A stretch of DNA of 18,911 nt from UBA9865 sp035647835 (lineage in GTDB: Bacteria > Bacillota > Dethiobacteria > Dethiobacterales > Dethiobacteraceae). The DNA is taken from positions 1 to 18,911 of the forward strand of contig DASRMS010000131.1 of assembly GCA_035647835.1 (NCBI GenBank), given 5' to 3'. The translations under genes and the position numbers were made by a program. Below the pieces are notes generated by a model that saw only the letters and a list, made by a program, of their open reading frames with translations, was not told where the DNA came from and did no database searches. Shown here piece after piece: positions 14,552 through 18,911 of the stretch (the stretch's first letter is position 1; every line of letters begins with the position of its first letter).

Positions 14552-15592
14552 TTACGCCGCTTTACTGCCTTTTTTATGCACAGGTAAACAATTACTTGCG
14601 CTTTTTTCAGCTGGCGTTAACTCCTGCAAAAAATGTAAGGCTTCTGTTAATGTTTGTACCGGTACCAAGGTAATTTTTTGGGCTGCCTGCTTAGCATCTT
14701 CGTAATTCTCAAGCGGCACAAAGAAGTATGCGGCACCAGCCTTCTCTGCTGCTTTAACCTTTTGGTGCACCCCGCCGATGGCACCGACCTCTTCCAGCAA
14801 ATTAATTGTACCGGTGCCCGCTATTTTATGTCCTGCTGTTAAATCACGCGCCTCAAGCTGCCGCATAATTTCAAGCACAAACATTAAGCCAGCTGACGGT
14901 CCGGAAATCTCGCCGGCATCAATCTCTATCTCTAGCGGCAAAACAGGCTGCCAGTTAAGCGTCTGAATCAACACACGGATAGCGGCCCGCTCTGGTAGTT
15001 CTGTATGGTTGGTAGTAGCCACCTCTACCTCACGTTGTTCACCATTACGTTTCACTGTTAAGGAAACGGGGTCACCAACAGGTCGCAGCTGCACCTGTGA
15101 AATAAGTTCTTCTGCCAAGTAGACAGAATGACCGTCTACTGCCACAATCACATCTTCGGGAAAGAGTAATCCTTGTGCTGGGCTGTCCTCTTCCACATCA
15201 ACTACTTCTACACCATCACTATGGATAGGCACCTCATAACCTGAGTGACGTAACGCAATTACTTTAGCCAAGTTCTGGCTTTCTGTCATCCAACGCTGCA
15301 TCAGTTCGTTATACTCCTGACGATCCATATTAGGGGGAATCACACTGGTACTGGGTTGTAATTCTACATCGGGATGCAGCAACGCATAACACAGCAAGAC
15401 AGGTGTTGCTCGCTGCTGGGAAACAGTAACTAGATAAAATGTCCCGTTATCATCATCCGTACTGCCTTGCACTGTGACAAAACGCGACAAGTCTTCTGCC
15501 GAGCCAGGCTTGATCAACAAATACCCAGTCTTGGCAAAAAGTAAAAGCGCACCCACAACGATAATGGCAATAATTTTACGTAATTGTTTCAT
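14552..15592 (-). CDS. ylbL: PDZ-containing Lon-type membrane serine protease (YlbL/SepM-like)
   Basis: A 346-residue protein with an N-terminal membrane anchor (about 6-27), a PDZ domain (about 125-195) and a C-terminal Lon-type proteolytic domain without the ATPase. The Ser-Lys dyad is visible as Ser233 (GPSAGLMF) and Lys278 (GGVHQKVKAAEKAGA). Relatives are YlbL of Bacillus subtilis, which degrades the SOS cell-division inhibitor YneA, and SepM of Streptococcus mutans, which trims a competence peptide. Its target here is unknown, but action on short membrane or exported proteins at the outer face of the membrane is expected. The ATG overlaps the 3' end of ylbK by 17 bases and its ribosome binding site is weak, so coupling is likely. 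Confidence 0.9.
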   Translation of the reverse strand: MKQLRKIIAIIVVGALLLFAKTGYLLIKPGSAEDLSRFVTVQGSTDDDNGTFYLVTVSQQRATPVLLCYALLHPDVELQPSTSVIPPNMDRQEYNELMQRWMTESQNLAKVIALRHSGYEVPIHSDGVEVVDVEEDSPAQGLLFPEDVIVAVDGHSVYLAEELISQVQLRPVGDPVSLTVKRNGEQREVEVATTNHTELPERAAIRVLIQTLNWQPVLPLEIEIDAGEISGPSAGLMFVLEIMRQLEARDLTAGHKIAGTGTINLLEEVGAIGGVHQKVKAAEKAGAAYFFVPLENYEDAKQAAQKITLVPVQTLTEALHFLQELTPAEKSASNCLPVHKKGSKAA

Positions 15593-16385
15593 TTAGTTTC
15601 CACAAACCTTCTTTCTCTAGCATTTGCCTGATGCTAGGTAACGCCTCGTGCGCCGCTTCTTCACCTGCTTTGATGGCTTCTTTAGCTCGATGAAAATGTC
15701 CTGGTGCTATCTCCCGCAGGGCAGGGCTGATCACCACATCGGCTGCCTCAAGGCTATAACGAGATAAATCCCGCTGCATCACATCTAGACTTTGTGTTAT
15801 TACATCTAAAATATGTTGTGGTTTATGACCATCAAGATAGATCCCCACATCTACAGCAATCACAAGATCGGCACCAAGGGTCCGCGCGGTGGGTGCAGGC
15901 ACACGCTCAATGACAGCTCCATCAACCAATACTTGCTCTCCCTCTTCGAGCGGGCGGAAAATCCCCGGAATTGCTGCTGAAGCACGTACAGCTCGAGCCA
16001 CTAAGCCCTCCTGCATCACAACTTTCTCCCCACGGCACAAATCCGTGGCGACGATAGCTAAAGGTACCTCAAGTTGGTCAAACGTTTTTCTGCGAGTCAG
16101 CAGTAACATCAGCTGCTCTAGTTTATCCCCGGCGGCCAAACCCATATGCGGGAAAGTCCAATCTAGCCATAACTTACTATCCGCATGGCTAAATAAACGT
16201 TCTAGCAGGGGCAATTCCAAACCGGCACAATAAGCAGCACCGACTACTGACCCCATACTGGTTCCTGTTATTAAGTCTATGGGCACACCGGCCAACTTTA
16301 ACACTTTAATGACACCAATATGAGCAAATCCTCGTGCCGAACCGCCGCCTAAAGCCAAGCCGACTTTTTTTCCTCTTTTAAACAT
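15576..16385 (-). CDS. ylbK: Patatin-like phospholipase (YlbK/RssA type)
   Basis: A 269-residue patatin-fold hydrolase. It has the oxyanion loop GGGSARG (13-19), the nucleophile elbow GTSMG with Ser43, and the catalytic Asp155 in VDGAV, so the Ser-Asp dyad is complete. Such proteins hydrolyse acyl ester bonds of lipids; the physiological substrate of the YlbK/RssA group is not established. No signal peptide is seen. I chose the ATG at 16383-16385 (MFKRGKKVGLALGG), which follows GAGGTGG at about 5 bases; the longer frame adds 58 residues running into ylbJ. It is the first gene of a pair with ylbL and is divergent from ylbJ. Confidence 0.92.
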   Translation of the reverse strand: MFKRGKKVGLALGGGSARGFAHIGVIKVLKLAGVPIDLITGTSMGSVVGAAYCAGLELPLLERLFSHADSKLWLDWTFPHMGLAAGDKLEQLMLLLTRRKTFDQLEVPLAIVATDLCRGEKVVMQEGLVARAVRASAAIPGIFRPLEEGEQVLVDGAVIERVPAPTARTLGADLVIAVDVGIYLDGHKPQHILDVITQSLDVMQRDLSRYSLEAADVVISPALREIAPGHFHRAKEAIKAGEEAAHEALPSIRQMLEKEGLWKLNETIT

Positions 16386-16469
16386 CGCATCCACCTCAAT
16401 CCGGCATACTCCGGCGAATTCAAATATATATATTACTATGCCAATAATAATTATACCGCGGGAGGGAAT
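16386..16469. promoter_or_regulatory. AT-rich divergent intergenic region between ylbK and ylbJ
   Basis: These 84 bases must hold promoters for both divergent genes. The section 16420-16455 is almost entirely A and T. No convincing housekeeping or sporulation (sigma-E-like) -35/-10 pair could be fixed on either strand. A short direct repeat TCCGG-CATAC-TCCGG lies on the ylbK side. Confidence 0.35.
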
Positions 16470-17711
16470 ATGAATACAAAACGCTTTAACAGGGATCGCG
16501 TGCCCGCCTATTTGCTGGGCATCGCTGCGGTCGCGCTGGCCGTTGCTCTGGTCCTGCACCCGAGCGAAGCCTTTGATGCTGCCGTTAAGGGATTAGAAGT
16601 CTGGTGGAACGTAGTTTTCCCGGCGCTGCTACCGTTTTTCATAGGTTCGGAAATATTGATGGGGCTTGGGGTCGTCCATTTTTTAGGAGTGCTGTTAGAA
16701 CCATTGATGCGTCCTGTCTTTAATGTGCCAGGCGTAGGTTCCTTTGTTATTGCCATGGGTTTAGCTTCCGGCTTCCTCGTTGGTGGCAATCTTAGCGCCC
16801 AGATGCGCCGCAAAAGCTTGATTAGTAAAGTAGAAGCAGAGCGGTTAGTCAGCTTTACCAATACATCTGACCCCCTCTTTATGTGTGGCGCTGTTGCTTT
16901 GGGTATGCTAGGCTATCCGGAGATAGGTGGTACCATTGTTGCTGCGCACTATTTATCCGCTCTTACCACAGGCTTGTTCCTGCGCTTTTATGGCAGAAAC
17001 CAGCCCAATACACCTGAAACCTTTGAGCGTGGGCGTATGCTGTCACGGGCAGCTACAGCTCTCTATCACGCAAGAAAAAAAGATGGCCGCGCCTTCGGCC
17101 AACTCATGGGCGATGCTGTTCGCAATTCTGTCAACAATTTGCTGCTAATTGGGGGCACTATTATCCTTTTTTCCGTGATTATCCGCATCCTGACAGTCAC
17201 TGGGGTTGTTGGTATTATTAGTGCTGCCGCCTACAAAATATTGTTTGGTCCCTTAGGCATGCATCCCGATTTGATGCCAGCAGTAGTCAATGGATTTTTT
17301 GAAATTGATCTTGGTTGCCTGGTTGCCAGTCAAGTAAGTACTGCCGTACCCATGATACAAAAGATTATGGTGACAAGCGGCATTATTGCCTGGAGTGGCC
17401 TCTCAGTCTTTGCCCAAATTGCCGCCATCACCAGCGATACAGATATGAAAATGAAGCCATTTGTGATTGGCCGCATGATCCAAGCCTTTTTTGCTGTCCT
17501 CTATACCTGGCTTTTTATGGGACCATTAGCGCCGGTAATGTCTCGAGCAATGCCGGTCTTTTCCCATCTCCACCCGCCTGTTGGTATGACAGTGCTGCAG
17601 AGTTTAGGTTATATGAGTTGGCTTTTTATTATCCTGGCGGCTGGATTGTGCCTGATTGGCCTGCTGCTCAATATTTTTAAGGGCATTAAAATTTCTGTCT
17701 TTAGACGGTAA
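16470..17711 (+). CDS. ylbJ: SpoVV/YlbJ-type nucleoside-recognition (Gate) domain membrane protein
   Basis: A 413-residue integral membrane protein with several hydrophobic helices and two Gate-type modules. Family hallmarks seen are WWNVVFPALLPFFIGSE after the first helix and the VEAERLVSFTNTSDPLFM segment. In Bacillus subtilis the homologue (YlbJ, renamed SpoVV) is needed for dipicolinic acid uptake across the outer forespore membrane, so its presence hints at, but does not prove, a spore former; related proteins also occur outside sporulation. The ATG lies 4 bases after GGAGG. It is the only plus-strand gene here, and its last 11 bases overlap the end of coaD on the other strand. No terminator is visible after it. 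Confidence 0.85.
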   Translation: MNTKRFNRDRVPAYLLGIAAVALAVALVLHPSEAFDAAVKGLEVWWNVVFPALLPFFIGSEILMGLGVVHFLGVLLEPLMRPVFNVPGVGSFVIAMGLASGFLVGGNLSAQMRRKSLISKVEAERLVSFTNTSDPLFMCGAVALGMLGYPEIGGTIVAAHYLSALTTGLFLRFYGRNQPNTPETFERGRMLSRAATALYHARKKDGRAFGQLMGDAVRNSVNNLLLIGGTIILFSVIIRILTVTGVVGIISAAAYKILFGPLGMHPDLMPAVVNGFFEIDLGCLVASQVSTAVPMIQKIMVTSGIIAWSGLSVFAQIAAITSDTDMKMKPFVIGRMIQAFFAVLYTWLFMGPLAPVMSRAMPVFSHLHPPVGMTVLQSLGYMSWLFIILAAGLCLIGLLLNIFKGIKISVFRR

Positions 17712-18183
17712 CTACTTTTTTCATCACCAACTCATAAATTTCTGGAGGCACAAATTCAGAGATATCACCGCCAAAGATACCTACTTCTTTGACCACACTA
17801 CTGGAAATATAGGAATAACGGTTTGTTGTAGCCATAAATAGCGTCTCTAATTCCGGGTCTAATTGACGATTGGTAATTGCCATTTGAAACTCAAAGTCAA
17901 AATCCCCCATCGGTCGCAGGCCTTTAAGCATAACCTTTGTCTGCTTCATTTTTGCATAATCAACCAATAAACCTTGAAAGGAATCTACCTCGACATTAGG
18001 ATAGTTTTTAACTACTAGCTTTAACATTTCTACTCGCTCTTCTATGGAAAACATCGGTGCTTTGCGGGGATTATCTAAGACGGTGACAATAACCTTGGAG
18101 AAAACACGACTGGCACGGTCAATAATGTCACGGTGGCCATTAGTTACCGGATCAAAACTTCCTGGATATATTACGACAATCAA
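17701..18183 (-). CDS. coaD: Phosphopantetheine adenylyltransferase
   Basis: CoaD adenylates 4'-phosphopantetheine with ATP to give dephospho-CoA, the penultimate step of CoA synthesis. The 160-residue protein has the family length and motifs: PGSFDPVTNGH (7-17) with the nucleotidyltransferase TxGH end His17, Lys87-Gly-Leu-Arg90, and YSYISSSVVKEVG (123-135). The start is TTG (18181-18183), 8 bases after GGAGG; no nearer ATG or GTG fits. It lies 22 bases after rsmD, the usual partner in Firmicutes, and converges with ylbJ with an 11-base overlap of the stop regions. Confidence 0.97.
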   Translation of the reverse strand: MIVVIYPGSFDPVTNGHRDIIDRASRVFSKVIVTVLDNPRKAPMFSIEERVEMLKLVVKNYPNVEVDSFQGLLVDYAKMKQTKVMLKGLRPMGDFDFEFQMAITNRQLDPELETLFMATTNRYSYISSSVVKEVGIFGGDISEFVPPEIYELVMKKVVTV

Positions 18184-18205
18184 TTTGCGCGCCTCCTTTT
18201 ATCAC

Positions 18206-18763
18206 TCAAGCTTTGCTTGGCGTCAGAAAAGTAAGTATAGTATCACCATATTTTTTAACACGATTTGTTTGCCATTCTTCCGGCTGGTACCAGTCACTAT
18301 GCTGACGATGATGCTCAACAACAACAATTCCGGCTGGTGCCAATAAATCATTAGCAGCGAGCTGTCTGAGAACTGAAGCCAAGACCGGACTATGATACGG
18401 GGGATCAAGAAAGATTATATCGAATTGCTGCTGTTTTATTTTCAGCTGTGCTAAGGCTGTTAAAGCATCTAACTGCAGAACTTCACCCCCTGCCTGCAAA
18501 CCACATAAAAACAAATTCCCTGTTATTATTTTAGCACAATGGGCATTTTTTTCAATAAAAACACATTTTTCCGCACCACGACTTAAGGCCTCGAGGCCGA
18601 TACCACCGTTACCGGCAAAGATATCAAGAAAATACGCGCCCTGTAGCCGATTGCTAAGGATATTAAAGCATGATTCTTTCACTCTATCGGCTGTAGGGCG
18701 CGTTGGGCTGCCCTTTCTAGTTTTGAGCTGTCTGCCACGTGCACAGCCGGCAATAATCCGCAA
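18206..18763 (-). CDS. rsmD: 16S rRNA (guanine966-N2)-methyltransferase
   Basis: RsmD methylates G966 of 16S rRNA in the assembling small subunit using S-adenosylmethionine. The 185-residue protein begins MRIIAGCARGRQLK. It has the TRPTADRVKESCFNIL segment (21-36), the SAM-binding motif DIFAGNGGIGLEALSRGA (47-64) and the catalytic DPPY (120-123). I chose the TTG at 18761-18763, which lies 6 bases after AGGAGGTG; the in-frame GTG used by the longest frame is the last part of that ribosome binding site. First gene of the rsmD-coaD unit in this window. Confidence 0.95.
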   Translation of the reverse strand: MRIIAGCARGRQLKTRKGSPTRPTADRVKESCFNILSNRLQGAYFLDIFAGNGGIGLEALSRGAEKCVFIEKNAHCAKIITGNLFLCGLQAGGEVLQLDALTALAQLKIKQQQFDIIFLDPPYHSPVLASVLRQLAANDLLAPAGIVVVEHHRQHSDWYQPEEWQTNRVKKYGDTILTFLTPSKA

Positions 18764-18788
18764 AGCTATCACCTCCTGGTAAAATTAC

Positions 18789-18836
18789 TACATCAAAAAA
18801 TGCCAAGTCCCATTTTTTTCCTAGCATTTTGATGTA
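18789..18836. repeat. Interrupted palindrome upstream of rsmD
   Basis: TACATCAAAAAATGC (18789-18803) and GCATTTTGATGTA (18824-18836) are complementary over 13 bp, with two extra A in the left arm, around a 20-base centre containing a T-run. It starts 26 bases before the rsmD TTG. It could be an operator, a leader hairpin or the remains of a terminator for the preceding gene; none is provable here. Confidence 0.6.
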
Positions 18837-18911
18837 TATTCTTATTAAGCACTGTTCATACTAGGAGTACAACATATTCCCCATAAGCTCTTCCTCCGGT
18901 TTCTCCTCTCC

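Noticed and set aside
16386..16559. 58-residue extension of the patatin-like protein
   Set aside because: It runs into the oppositely oriented ylbJ gene, and the ATG at 16385 has a good GAGGTGG site and a family-like N-terminus.
18861..18911. Possible C-terminal end of a minus-strand gene entering from the right edge (16 codons, stop at 18861-18863)
   Set aside because: All three minus frames are open or nearly open here, and 16 residues are too few to choose a frame or recognise a family.
1..18911. CRISPR arrays, insertion sequences, phage or defence modules
   Set aside because: No regularly spaced repeats, transposase, integrase or defence-type domains were found; the window is core housekeeping DNA.

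Overview
The window reads as an ordinary, well-packed chromosomal segment of a low-to-mid GC member of the Firmicutes (Bacillota). It is most likely from the Clostridia or Negativicutes. This is inferred from gene order, strong AGGAGG-type ribosome binding sites, frequent TTG starts, FabK as the only visible enoyl-ACP reductase, and a SpoVV/YlbJ-type membrane protein. Nearly everything is on the minus strand, so transcription runs from high to low coordinates. The one clear exception is ylbJ.

Right part (18911 to about 14550): rsmD and coaD (minus) converge on ylbJ (plus), with an 11-base overlap of the coaD and ylbJ 3' ends. ylbJ diverges from a minus-strand pair: a patatin-like phospholipase (ylbK) and a PDZ/Lon-type membrane serine protease (ylbL/SepM-like). 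The members of that pair overlap by 17 bases.

Centre (about 14511 to 6544): a consensus TTGACA-N17-TATAAT promoter starts a probable 8-kb operon. Its order is yceD (DUF177), rpmF, plsX, fabH, fabK, fabD, fabG, acpP, fabF, rnc. This couples ribosomal protein L32 to the enzymes that initiate and elongate type II fatty acids and start phospholipid synthesis. RNase III comes last, followed by a good intrinsic terminator. Perfect hairpins sit just after the two small genes expected to be highly expressed, rpmF and acpP, and probably tune stoichiometry. No fapR gene and no FapR-type operator was seen.

Left part (about 6523 to 1): smc and ftsY (chromosome condensation and SRP receptor) follow their own putative extended -10 promoter. 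They end at an unusual 13-bp-stem terminator with a structured loop. The usual downstream partners ylxM and ffh are missing. Instead there is a 455-base gap and then a separate GPH/MelB-like transporter gene. That gene has a recognisable promoter, a leader of about 270 bases with a 12-base direct repeat, and a possible 30-codon leader ORF whose stop overlaps the transporter start.

I found no RNA genes, CRISPR arrays, insertion sequences or defence systems. The least explained DNA is the transporter leader with the neighbouring terminator, and the interrupted palindrome upstream of rsmD. Starts given here were moved from the longest ORF to the codon with a well-placed ribosome binding site and family-like N-terminus where noted.
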